From: a bacterium
GTDB taxonomy: Bacteria > Verrucomicrobiota > Verrucomicrobiae > Opitutales > Opitutaceae
Assembly: GCA_021780625.1 (NCBI GenBank)
Contig: JAJXYI010000591.1
Coordinates: forward strand, 1-9,643
Direction of reading: 5' to 3'
DNA: 9,643 nucleotides
Positions 1 to 6,421 of this stretch are shown one piece after another. Made by a program: the position numbers and the translations under genes. Within the stretch, counting starts at the first letter, position 1, and each line of letters begins with the position of its first letter. Below the pieces are notes generated by a model. It did not search any database, was not told the origin of the DNA, and saw only the letters and a program-made list of their open reading frames with translations.

Positions 1-1
1 G

Positions 2-1018
2 GCGACCGGCAAATCGACGGTCCAGGCGCTTGCCATGGCGACGCGGCAGACCCGCTCCCCGCGGCTCCGCGGTGCGGTCGGCGTCGTGATCGAGGCGGTG
101 TCGCGCGGCGAGGAGCTGCATCGGGCCTTCGGCGCGCTTCCCGGGGAGTTTCCGCCTGCGGTGGTCGCCCTGGCTGCGACCGCGGCGCGGTCCGGATTGG
201 AGGATGGCGGGCGCCTGTTCGTATCGTTGTCGGAGCGGCTGGGCCGGGACGCCCGCCTGGGGCGTCGGCTGGTGGCGGCGCTGGCGTATCCGGCGCTGCT
301 GTTGACCATGGCATTGGTGGCTGCGGGCGTGCTGGAGACCGTTGCGCTTCCTCCGATGGTCGAGCTTTTCCGATCGATGGGTGCCGAGCTTCCGGCCATG
401 ACGGCGTTCTTCTATCGACTGGCGGGGGCCGTGGAGGGACACCTGCCAGCGACAGCCGTCGTCGCGGCGTCAGCGCTCGTGGCGGTCGTGCCGCTCTCGA
501 GGAGGGCGCTGCGTTCCGCGAGCTTCCAGCGCGCGACGCTGCGCCTGTGGGGCGTGGGTCCGGTCCTGCTTGCCCGTGCGCTCGCCCGCGCCCTGGGCAC
601 CTTCCTGCTGCTGCGGCGAAGTGGCGTTCCCAACCGCGAGGTCTTTGCGCTCGCAGGAGCCGCGTCGGGAAACGCGACCGTGGAGGATTTTTTTCGCGAC
701 ACCTATGCGCGGGTCGCGCAGGGCGAAAGCCTGGAGGAGGCGTTCCTCGCCGAGCGGCACCGCCTCGGTGACGAGGGGATCCGTCTCGCGGGGCGCATCG
801 AGGCGGGACTCGAGGGAGGCGATCTGCCCGCCCTGCTTTCCGAGGTCGTGGATGACCTGACCGACCGCGCCGATGCCCGCGCGGCAGCCCTTCCCAAGCT
901 GGTCGAACTTCCAATCCTCATGGTTTGCGGAGTCATCGTCGGCACGCTGCTGCTGGCGATGTTCCTGCCTTACCCGAGCCTGCTTGGCGACGTCGCGCGC
1001 CAGATGTCGGCCCATTGA
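2..1018 (+). CDS. GspF/PilC-like inner-membrane platform protein (T2SF domains), 5' end cut by window edge
   Basis: Platform protein of a type II secretion or type IV pilus-like machine, an inner-membrane protein that couples the assembly ATPase to pseudopilus growth. The reading frame is open to the left edge, and the first ATG at position 35 lies inside the first T2SF domain, so the true start is upstream; 338 codons plus stop are visible. Counting from the first codon, the end of T2SF domain 1 is recognisable by an AYP motif (Tyr96-Pro97) opening a hydrophobic helix. A second helix follows near codons 145-165. T2SF domain 2 starts around the RSGVP segment (about 206-210) and ends in a long hydrophobic helix of the form VELPILMVCGVIVG, which matches the usual IEP...VG C-terminal helix of the family. 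The secretin gene starts 27 bases downstream, so the two are co-transcribed. A GspE-type ATPase would be expected upstream, outside the window. Family assignment is firm; type II versus pilus role is not settled. Confidence 0.88.
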   Translation, partial: ATGKSTVQALAMATRQTRSPRLRGAVGVVIEAVSRGEELHRAFGALPGEFPPAVVALAATAARSGLEDGGRLFVSLSERLGRDARLGRRLVAALAYPALLLTMALVAAGVLETVALPPMVELFRSMGAELPAMTAFFYRLAGAVEGHLPATAVVAASALVAVVPLSRRALRSASFQRATLRLWGVGPVLLARALARALGTFLLLRRSGVPNREVFALAGAASGNATVEDFFRDTYARVAQGESLEEAFLAERHRLGDEGIRLAGRIEAGLEGGDLPALLSEVVDDLTDRADARAAALPKLVELPILMVCGVIVGTLLLAMFLPYPSLLGDVARQMSAH

Positions 1019-1033
1019 AACGCGATGCCAACC

Positions 1034-1039
1034 GGAGAG
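1034..1039 (+). promoter_or_regulatory. Ribosome binding site that fixes the secretin start
   Basis: GGAGAG lies six bases before the ATG at 1046. The in-frame ATG at 1025 has no such sequence and would place seven extra polar residues before the signal peptide, so 1046 is the better start. Confidence 0.7.
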
Positions 1040-1045
1040 CCCCTG

Positions 1046-2608
1046 ATGTCCGCCTTCCTTATTGTCCGCCGCCTGCTTGCCCCCTGTGTGTTTGCCGCCT
1101 CGATTCACGCCGCCTCGGACGGCATGAAACCGGTCCGGGCATCCGCCGGTTCCCCTGCGGGCCGGATGTTGTCCACGTTTGTGCCGACGCCTGTCGCGGC
1201 TGCGCTTGCGCCGGAGACCCTGAAGGGCACCGAACTGCGCAGGCTCGAGCAGCTGCCGCCGGTCGCCATTCCGATCCAGGATGCGCCGCTAGGCACGGCG
1301 GTCTCCGCCGTGGCTACGGCCGCTGGTATGAATTTCGTGGCCCCGCCCGCCGGCGAATTTGCGGAGAACGTGACCTTCTCCGCGAAGGTGAATCCCTGGC
1401 GCCTGCTCGGCATCCTGGGCGACCGCTACGGGTTCACGTGCCGGTTCGACAATGGCGTCTGGCTCTTCGACCGAACCGTCGTGGATGCCCTCGAATCGCG
1501 AACCTACACGCTCAAGCACACGAACCTCGATGTGTACAAGGCGGCCCAGAACTCATTCAACCTCCTGTCCACCGGAACGCCAGGCGCCGGTGAGAACGGC
1601 ATGAACGCCCAGGCCGGCGGGCTGGTGTTCACGCCCGAGACGCGGAAGATCATCGACGATATCCAGGACCTGCTCGGCATCGCCCGCGCCTCGGGGCGCC
1701 CGGGCGGAGCGGACGAGGCGCGCAAGGGAGGCGGACGCGTGCTGTACCTGCCCGACGCGAACGCACTGTTCGTGACCGCCACGCCCGGCCAGCACACCCG
1801 GGTGGCCGAGTACCTCCGCGTGGTGGACCGGCCCGTTCGGCAGATCCGCATCGAGGCCCGGTTCTTCGAGACGACCCACGATCCCAAGCTCGTGCTCGGC
1901 ATCGACCCCTCGGGCGCGCAACCCGGCGTGACGCTTTCGAACCTTCAGACCCAGATCGACCTCGGCCGCGTGCGCGCCACGCCCTATCCCGACAAGGTGC
2001 TGCTGTCGGCCGACGCGCTGAAGCTCCAGGTGAACGCCCTGAGCACCGACGAGAGGAGCCGTCTCGTGAACAATCCCTCGGTTGTCGTCGCGAACAACCG
2101 CGAGGCGTATTTCTCGGTTGGTGACGAGGAGCCCTTCGTGTCGGCCAACAGCATCAGCCCGGCGGCCCTCGACGGCGGATTCGGCACGACCCAGGCCCAC
2201 ATCGCGATCCGGCGCATCGGCACCTCGGTCAATCTCGTGCCGACCCTGTTTCCCGGAGAGCCCGGCGGGCCGGCCCGGATCCGCCTGGCCGTGCGCATCG
2301 AGGTCGGCGTGCTCAAGGGTTTCCGGCACATCAACACGGTCGACGTCCCGGTGGTGTCGTCACAGAAGTATGAATACACCGTGTTCGTGCGGCCCGGGGA
2401 GACGCTCGCCTTTGGCGGGCTCTCGGGCGTTGCGGAGGGGGAGACGGTGAAGAAGGTCCCGCTTGTGGGCGACATTCCGGTGCTCGGTTACGCGTTCAAG
2501 TCGCGCGACCGCCGGAAGAGCCAGCGAAACCTCGTGGCGTACCTCACGGCCAGCGTGCTCGAGGAGGACGCCGCGCCCCCGGCAGCGGGCGGGAGGACGG
2601 GTCGGTGA
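1046..2608 (+). CDS. Short secretin (GspD/PilQ class outer-membrane channel)
   Basis: Outer-membrane secretin, the gated ring through which type II secretion or pilus-like systems pass their cargo. The protein is 520 residues. Residues 1-22 look like a signal peptide: a hydrophobic stretch carrying Arg8-Arg9, with likely cleavage after the Ala at 22. Residues about 79-142 match the N0/STN fold (DAPLGTAVSAVATAAGMNFV to DNGVWLFDR). One N1-like module lies at about 232-275 (VLYLPDANALFVTATPG...). The C-terminal channel domain spans roughly 325-515 and ends with the secretin signature VPLVGDIPVLG at 471-481. Typical GspD proteins are clearly longer and have N0-N1-N2-N3 modules, so this is a reduced form; no lipobox is convincing. 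It follows the GspF-like gene closely, and its stop overlaps the start of the AAA+ gene, which implies a joint function. Confidence 0.87.
   Translation: MSAFLIVRRLLAPCVFAASIHAASDGMKPVRASAGSPAGRMLSTFVPTPVAAALAPETLKGTELRRLEQLPPVAIPIQDAPLGTAVSAVATAAGMNFVAPPAGEFAENVTFSAKVNPWRLLGILGDRYGFTCRFDNGVWLFDRTVVDALESRTYTLKHTNLDVYKAAQNSFNLLSTGTPGAGENGMNAQAGGLVFTPETRKIIDDIQDLLGIARASGRPGGADEARKGGGRVLYLPDANALFVTATPGQHTRVAEYLRVVDRPVRQIRIEARFFETTHDPKLVLGIDPSGAQPGVTLSNLQTQIDLGRVRATPYPDKVLLSADALKLQVNALSTDERSRLVNNPSVVVANNREAYFSVGDEEPFVSANSISPAALDGGFGTTQAHIAIRRIGTSVNLVPTLFPGEPGGPARIRLAVRIEVGVLKGFRHINTVDVPVVSSQKYEYTVFVRPGETLAFGGLSGVAEGETVKKVPLVGDIPVLGYAFKSRDRRKSQRNLVAYLTASVLEEDAAPPAAGGRTGR
2591..2597 (+). promoter_or_regulatory. 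Ribosome binding site for the GTG start of the AAA+ gene
   Basis: GGGAGGA inside the last codons of the secretin gene, seven bases before the GTG at 2605. It supports this GTG as the start and suggests translational coupling across the GTGA overlap. Confidence 0.7.
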
Positions 2609-3507
2609 GCGCAAAGAGCCTGCGCCTGGCGGATTTTGGATGCGACCTTTGCGAGGCGGCCCTCTCGGGTTTGCTCGACCCGGTCGCCTGCCGTCCGGAG
2701 CTGGTGCAGGCGGTGCTCCTCATTCTGGCGCGCAGGACCAAGCGGTCCCCGGTGCTGGTGGGTGAGCCGGGGGTGGGCAAGTCGGCGGTCGTCGAGGGGC
2801 TCGCCCGCGATTTTGCGGCTGGCGAGGTGCCGGCGGTGTTGCGCGGCTGGACGATCTTCTCGCTCGACCTGGGTGCGCTGGTGGCGGACACCCGTTACCG
2901 GGGCGATTTCGAGGGGCGGCTTCGCAACCTCGTGGCGGCGCTGCGTGCGCCCGACGCACGGCGAATCCTGTTTGTCGATGAGATTCACCTCCTGGACCGC
3001 ACCGGCCGCAGCGAAGGGGGCCTTGATGCCGCCAACCTGCTCAAGCCGCTGCTCGCGCGCGGCGCGCTGCCCTGCATCGGTGCCACCACACCTGCGGAGT
3101 GGGCCAGCCTGGTCAGGCGCGATCCCGCGCTCGAGCGGCGATTCCAGCCCGTGATCGTCCCTGAACCCACCCGCGAACAAACCCTGGAGATCCTGCGCGT
3201 CCTGCGCCCTCGCTTCGAGCACCACCATCGCGTGCGAATCTCCGACGGCGCCCTCCGTGCCGCCATCGAGCTGCCGCTGCTCCGCGAGTGCGGTTCGCGC
3301 GCCCATCCCGACCGTGCGATCGACAGGCTGGACACCGCCTGCGCAAGGGTGGCGCTCGGCGCGGTGAGGGCCGAAAACGATGGCGCGGAGCCCGAGGCGG
3401 GAGGCGCGTTCGATTTCGAGGCGCTTGCACGACTGCGGCGGATGCGCCGGCGAGGACCGATCCCGGGCGGACGGCCCGAGGTGCTCGCCGAGCATGTCGA
3501 GGATTGA
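2605..3507 (+). CDS. Stand-alone Clp/HSP100 first-domain (D1-like) AAA+ ATPase in a secretion operon
   Basis: A 300-residue AAA+ ATPase closely resembling the D1 domain of ClpB/ClpA/ClpV. Visible landmarks, in order: the D1 lead-in GLLDPVACRPE; Walker A GEPGVGKS (53-60); the SLDLGALVADTRYRGDFEGRL segment, whose Tyr98-Arg99-Gly100 corresponds to the substrate-threading pore loop; Walker B ending in Asp125-Glu126 (FVDEIHLL); sensor 1 GATT (159-162); an arginine-finger region ALERRFQ (Arg178-Arg179); and a sensor 2-like HPDRAID segment (234-240). The Clp N-terminal domain, the ClpB coiled-coil arm and the second ATPase domain are all absent. Start is GTG, overlapping the secretin stop. All catalytic motifs look intact, so it should hydrolyse ATP. 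Its place in the operon suggests it remodels or assembles the secretin/platform complex, perhaps in the manner of GspA/ExeA, but that is inference. A housekeeping protease chaperone role is less likely. Confidence 0.85.
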   Translation: MSAKSLRLADFGCDLCEAALSGLLDPVACRPELVQAVLLILARRTKRSPVLVGEPGVGKSAVVEGLARDFAAGEVPAVLRGWTIFSLDLGALVADTRYRGDFEGRLRNLVAALRAPDARRILFVDEIHLLDRTGRSEGGLDAANLLKPLLARGALPCIGATTPAEWASLVRRDPALERRFQPVIVPEPTREQTLEILRVLRPRFEHHHRVRISDGALRAAIELPLLRECGSRAHPDRAIDRLDTACARVALGAVRAENDGAEPEAGGAFDFEALARLRRMRRRGPIPGGRPEVLAEHVED

Positions 3508-3528
3508 GCCGCGCTTCGCGTCGGTTCA
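3505..3528. terminator. Possible bidirectional hairpin between two convergent genes
   Basis: The bases from the AAA+ stop codon (TGA, 3505-3507) to the gmk stop codon (TCA on this strand, 3526-3528) can fold on themselves. TGAGCCG pairs with CGGTTCA (one G-T pair), then CGC pairs with GCG around a TTC loop, with a single bulged T. The two stop codons pair with each other. There is no T-run on either side, so it may only be a weak terminator or a transcript end structure. Confidence 0.35.
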
Positions 3529-4137
3529 GGCGCCTGCCGCCCGCGCCCGGGCCCTGACGATGAGCGCAAGCAACGCGGCGTAGTCCTCGTCCCGGGACGC
3601 GCTCTCGATCACGAAGTCGAACCGGTCCCGCTCGAGCCGCTCCGCGGCCGCGGTGCGCATGCGCCGCTCGATCTCTTCCGTGCCATCTGTCCCTCGCCCG
3701 ACGAGGCGCCGGCGGGATACCTCGAGCGGAAGGTCGATGAACACCGTGACCAGGCAGCGCCGAAGCAGCGCGTTTGACTCGGCCGCCCGGCGGAATGAGT
3801 TCACGCCCTGCACGTCGACGTTGATCACCAGGCTGCGCCCCGCGGCCAGCGGCCCGAGGACCGCGCTCGCGAGAGTGCCGTAGCGATTTTTCTGATGCAC
3901 CCAGGCCCACTCGAGGAATTCACCCGCGGCGATTCGGCGGTCGAACTCCTCCGGGCTGAGAAAATGATAATCCACCCCGTCGCGCTCGCCCTCGCGCGGG
4001 GGCCGGGTTGTCGCGGTGACCACTCGTTCGAAGCCCCCTTCCGAACGCACGAGCCGTTCACACAGGGTCGTCTTCCCCGAGCCGGCCGGCCCGGCGAGCA
4101 CAATCAACACGGGGACAGTCTGGGATTGGTGGCCCAT
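3526..4137 (-). CDS. gmk: Guanylate kinase
   Basis: Cytoplasmic nucleoside monophosphate kinase converting GMP (or dGMP) and ATP to GDP and ADP. With the start at 4137 the protein is 203 residues, normal for the family. Landmarks: P-loop GPAGSGKTT (16-24); the GMP-binding TTRPPREGERDGVDYHF segment (43-59); GEFLEWAWVHQKNRYGT (72-88), keeping the guanine-contacting Glu76 and the closing YGT; INVDVQG; and the lid region with RLVGRGTDGTEEIERRM. A longer reading to 4194 exists, but it would overlap the preceding gene and adds a low-quality leader, so I prefer MGHQ. No clear Shine-Dalgarno precedes it. It follows the membrane protein gene by 19 bases and is probably co-transcribed with it. One oddity: where many family members have a short G-N before the YGT, this protein reads Q-K-N-R, one residue longer. 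Confidence 0.92.
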   Translation of the reverse strand: MGHQSQTVPVLIVLAGPAGSGKTTLCERLVRSEGGFERVVTATTRPPREGERDGVDYHFLSPEEFDRRIAAGEFLEWAWVHQKNRYGTLASAVLGPLAAGRSLVINVDVQGVNSFRRAAESNALLRRCLVTVFIDLPLEVSRRRLVGRGTDGTEEIERRMRTAAAERLERDRFDFVIESASRDEDYAALLALIVRARARAAGA

Positions 4138-4156
4138 GGTCGACCGACGCCGGGGC

Positions 4157-4696
4157 TCAGTACGTGAAGGCCACGACGCACAGCAGCACGCCATAGGCGG
4201 CCACCGCGCCCCCCAGAACCTTGCCGCGCGACGGCTTGTGCTGCAGCCATTCGATGAAGTCGCGCACCCGGTAGGGCTGCGCGCCGATCCAAAGGCTCAG
4301 GAATATCAGCAGGTACACGAAGCTCACCAGAAACAGGCGCTGCGGATACTGGTACAGCATGTAGGCGCTCCTCAGGTAAGGCCACGCCGCGAGCAGGATC
4401 AGCGCGGCAAGCCCGCGCACGGCGAGAAAATCCGGCACATAATAGAAGGCCAGCACTGCCACCGCGCCAAAAAAGACAGTCAGCAGCGCATGGTATTCCC
4501 CAAAATCCGCCGCCGACAGCGTCCAGGTTTCGTGCAGAAACCAAAGCGATGCCGCTCCGAACAACACGTACGTCGCCACCCGGGAGCGCGGGAACCCCTT
4601 GAGAAGCGACGAGACCGCGGAGCTTCCGCTCAGAAGCGCGCCACCGAAAATCAGCAGGAACAGGCCGGTGGACAGGGTCGCGGTGAACAAGCTCAT
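4157..4696 (-). CDS. Uncharacterised six-helix membrane protein
   Basis: I do not recognise this family. From the ATG at 4696 it is 179 residues, mostly hydrophobic, with about six membrane segments near residues 5-26, 40-58, 65-86, 90-106, 120-137 and 160-178. A charged loop (QPYRVRDFIEWLQHKPSRGK) lies before the last helix. Aromatic residues are frequent (FYYVPDF, YMLYQYPQ). No catalytic motif or metal-ligand cluster stands out. A GTG at 4750 would add 18 residues (MDLQNGLFLDAKHVFGVP); neither start has a well-spaced Shine-Dalgarno, so the start is uncertain. gmk follows at 19 bases, which suggests a shared transcript but does not tell the function. The base composition and the continuous hydrophobic pattern support a real gene. 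Confidence 0.72.
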   Translation of the reverse strand: MSLFTATLSTGLFLLIFGGALLSGSSAVSSLLKGFPRSRVATYVLFGAASLWFLHETWTLSAADFGEYHALLTVFFGAVAVLAFYYVPDFLAVRGLAALILLAAWPYLRSAYMLYQYPQRLFLVSFVYLLIFLSLWIGAQPYRVRDFIEWLQHKPSRGKVLGGAVAAYGVLLCVVAFTY

Positions 4697-4974
4697 GGGT
4701 ACGCCAAATACATGTTTCGCATCGAGGAAAAGCCCATTCTGAAGATCCACCTCTCCGCGAGTTCCTTTTTATCCTGGGCCGGAGGTAGTTGAATCGGCGC
4801 CATTGGGCGCCGGTCCCTTGGGTCTCCCCGGAGGCGCGCCGGCAATCGGCTCCGGATGAAGGAGTAAGACGGTCCCCGTGGGTTTGCCCCTGCAGTGTTC
4901 CATCTATGTGAATAATCTCTGCTTGCGTCACTGAGGCTTTCCGCTACTGCTCTCACCTCTACCTTTTTCCTCTC
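4697..4974. other. Divergent intergenic region with one small hairpin
   Basis: 278 bases between the minus-strand membrane-protein gene and the plus-strand LysM gene, so it should carry promoters in both directions. A perfect hairpin, GGCGCC-ATTG-GGCGCC, sits at 4796-4811. An AATAAT hexamer at 4911-4916 could be a -10 box for the LysM gene, but the nearest TTGCCC (4884-4889) is 21 bases away, too far for a normal -35. I could not assign promoters with confidence. Confidence 0.4.
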
Positions 4975-5499
4975 ATGGATACCATTTCTACCCGTGAAAA
5001 TAACAACATCATGCCGATGGTTGGAGTCGTCCTCGGCGCGATCGCTCTGCTTCTGAGCATTGTGGCGTTCGTAAAGGTCACGAAAGTGAAGAGCGTCGTG
5101 GACCAGCAGCAGGAGAAGGTGGCGACGATCGACCAGATCAGCTCCCAAGCCAGCTCTGCCGCCGCTGCCGCCGACAAGGCCAACAGCGACATCCACAAGC
5201 TGACGCAGCAGACGCAGGACGCGGTCAACCAGATTGGCACGATGATCGGCGACCTGCGCGCCTCGGTCACCAAGATCGAGGAGTCCGCCAAGGCCCGCCC
5301 GGTTGCGCATAGCTCGGGCAAGGGTGGCGCCGTCGAGACGGCCGGCCCCGGCGAGTACATCGTCCGTCGTGGCGATGGCGGTGCGAAGATCGCCCGCGAA
5401 CATGGCATCTCGCTGTCCGCCCTCCAGGCCGCCAACCCTGGCGTCAACTGGCGCCGTCTGCGCATCGGCCAGAAGATCAAGCTCCCGGAGAAGAAGTAA
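4975..5499 (+). CDS. Membrane-anchored coiled-coil protein with C-terminal LysM domain
   Basis: A 174-residue protein likely anchored in the inner membrane and binding peptidoglycan. The order is: a short polar N-terminus (1-12), one transmembrane helix (about 13-36, MPMVGVVLGAIALLLSIVAF), a Gln/Ala/Ser-rich region with coiled-coil character (about 38-105), a Gly/Pro linker, and a LysM domain at 128-171 starting YIVRRGDGGAKIA and ending LRIGQKIKLP. The usual GDTLW of LysM reads GDGGA here, so the Thr and aromatic position are lost; the rest of the fold (ALQAANP, GQKIKLP) is well kept. There is no Shine-Dalgarno: the ATG at 4975 follows a pyrimidine-rich run (CTACCTTTTTCCTCTC). A second ATG at 5011 would remove only the polar leader. 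It appears to be a single-gene unit ending in a strong terminator. A cell-wall structural or spacing role is inferred from the domains alone. Confidence 0.85.
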   Translation: MDTISTRENNNIMPMVGVVLGAIALLLSIVAFVKVTKVKSVVDQQQEKVATIDQISSQASSAAAAADKANSDIHKLTQQTQDAVNQIGTMIGDLRASVTKIEESAKARPVAHSSGKGGAVETAGPGEYIVRRGDGGAKIAREHGISLSALQAANPGVNWRRLRIGQKIKLPEKK

Positions 5500-5520
5500 T
5501 CTCTCCAGGCCTCTTTCACC

Positions 5521-5560
5521 AAACGCCTCCGCGACTTCAGGGTCGGGAGGCGTTTTTTTT
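5521..5560 (+). terminator. Intrinsic terminator after the LysM gene
   Basis: AACGCCTCC pairs with GGAGGCGTT. Inside it CGAC pairs with GTCG around a TTCAGG loop, with one unpaired G, and a run of eight T follows. It lies 22 bases past the LysM stop codon, a textbook rho-independent terminator. Confidence 0.93.
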
Positions 5561-5600
5561 CGGTCGACACGACGGCCGCACCCCGGACTCTGCACGCAAC

Positions 5601-5617
5601 CCGGCCGGGGAGGCCGG
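5601..5617. repeat. Small GC-rich hairpin in the gap before the NUDIX gene
   Basis: CCGGCC-GGGGA-GGCCGG is a perfect six-pair stem without a T-run. It lies between the LysM terminator and the palindromic element. I see no gene in 5561-5659. Confidence 0.4.
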
Positions 5618-5659
5618 CTGACTCTGGCACCAATCGCCTCATGAACTTGAAATCCGCCG

Positions 5660-5796
5660 ATGAACCACAGAGACCCAGAGGTCACAGAGCCTGAAATCAA
5701 AGTGGAGGACGGAATCGGCGCTCACCTCGGAGGTGAAAAAGAGTGGATGCGAGACTTCTCCGTAACCGCATTCCTCCGTGTTCTCTGTGGTTCAAA
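5660..5796. repeat. MITE-like palindromic element with AACCACAGAGA ends
   Basis: The left end reads TGAACCACAGAGACCCAGAGG (one base short in some alignments) from 5661. The right end, 5773-5794, is its near reverse complement: 13 bases (TGAACCACAGAGA) are identical and the next eight or nine are imperfect. About 90 bases lie between the ends. From memory, such ends recur in many Verrucomicrobiota, Planctomycetes and other environmental genomes, often near GxxExxY-type genes, and behave like dispersed small elements. No transposase is inside. A 52-codon open frame runs through the whole element from the ATG at 5660 to the TGA at 5816-5818, starting MNHRDPEVTEPE; it probably reflects the repeat rather than a gene. 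The element ends only about 20 bases before the NUDIX start. Confidence 0.65.
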
Positions 5797-5814
5797 TCCA
5801 ACTGCGTTAGCTAG

Positions 5815-6387
5815 ATGAATTCTTCTCCTTCGCCCCATGGCCCCGTCCGCTGGGAGCTCCGTTCGAAACGCACGCTCGTGTCGACCCGGGTTCTTGACCT
5901 GTGCGGCTTCCTGTACTTTCACCCGCGCCGCCGGGTCGAGAAGGAGTTCACCTGCCTGGTGCCGCCAGACTGGGTGAACGTCGTGGCCGTCACCCGCGAG
6001 GGACGCATCGTGCTGGTGCGCCAGTTCCGCTACGGCACCAACGACTTTTCCCTGGAAGTGCCGGGGGGCGTGATCGAGGCAGGTGAGGATCCCGTGGTCG
6101 CCGGCGTGCGCGAACTCGCCGAGGAGACCGGTTATGGCGGCGGCCGCGCCCGACTGCTCGGCTCGGTCCATCCCAATCCGGCCATCCAGACGAATCGCTG
6201 CCACGCAGTCCTGGTCGAGGACGTGGAACTGTTGCACTCGCAGAACTGGGACCCCGACGAGGAGATCGAAGTCAGCACTATGACCGAGGACGAGCTCGTC
6301 GCAGCCGTCGTCGCGGGTCGGATCACGCACAGCCTGTCCCTTTGTGCGATCATGCTGCACCGGGAGCGGGGGCGGGGGCAAATTTGA
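5815..6387 (+). CDS. NUDIX hydrolase, ADP-ribose pyrophosphatase type
   Basis: Cytoplasmic hydrolase of a nucleoside diphosphate linked to another moiety, most likely ADP-ribose to AMP and ribose 5-phosphate. The 190-residue protein has a perfect NUDIX box at 85-107: Gly85, five residues, Glu91, seven residues, then Arg99-Glu100-Leu-Ala-Glu103-Glu104-Thr-Gly106-Tyr107. Upstream, NVVAVTREGRIVLVRQFRYG (55-74) and EVPGG are the usual ADP-ribose pyrophosphatase features, and Pro122, 15 residues after the box, fits the proline that marks that subgroup. The start has no visible Shine-Dalgarno, and its ATG overlaps the stop of the short frame through the repeat element (ATGA). The PaaK-like gene starts 34 bases downstream, so the two may form an operon. 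Substrate is inferred from family; other nucleotide sugars are possible. Confidence 0.88.
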   Translation: MNSSPSPHGPVRWELRSKRTLVSTRVLDLCGFLYFHPRRRVEKEFTCLVPPDWVNVVAVTREGRIVLVRQFRYGTNDFSLEVPGGVIEAGEDPVVAGVRELAEETGYGGGRARLLGSVHPNPAIQTNRCHAVLVEDVELLHSQNWDPDEEIEVSTMTEDELVAAVVAGRITHSLSLCAIMLHRERGRGQI

Positions 6388-6421
6388 CTTCGCGGCGGGG
6401 GCTCGTTTGCTGGGCGCTGTG

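Noticed and set aside
4016..4792. A plus-strand open frame of 258 codons
   Set aside because: It is antisense to gmk and the membrane protein, rich in Gln, Arg and His as shadow frames usually are, and has no motif.
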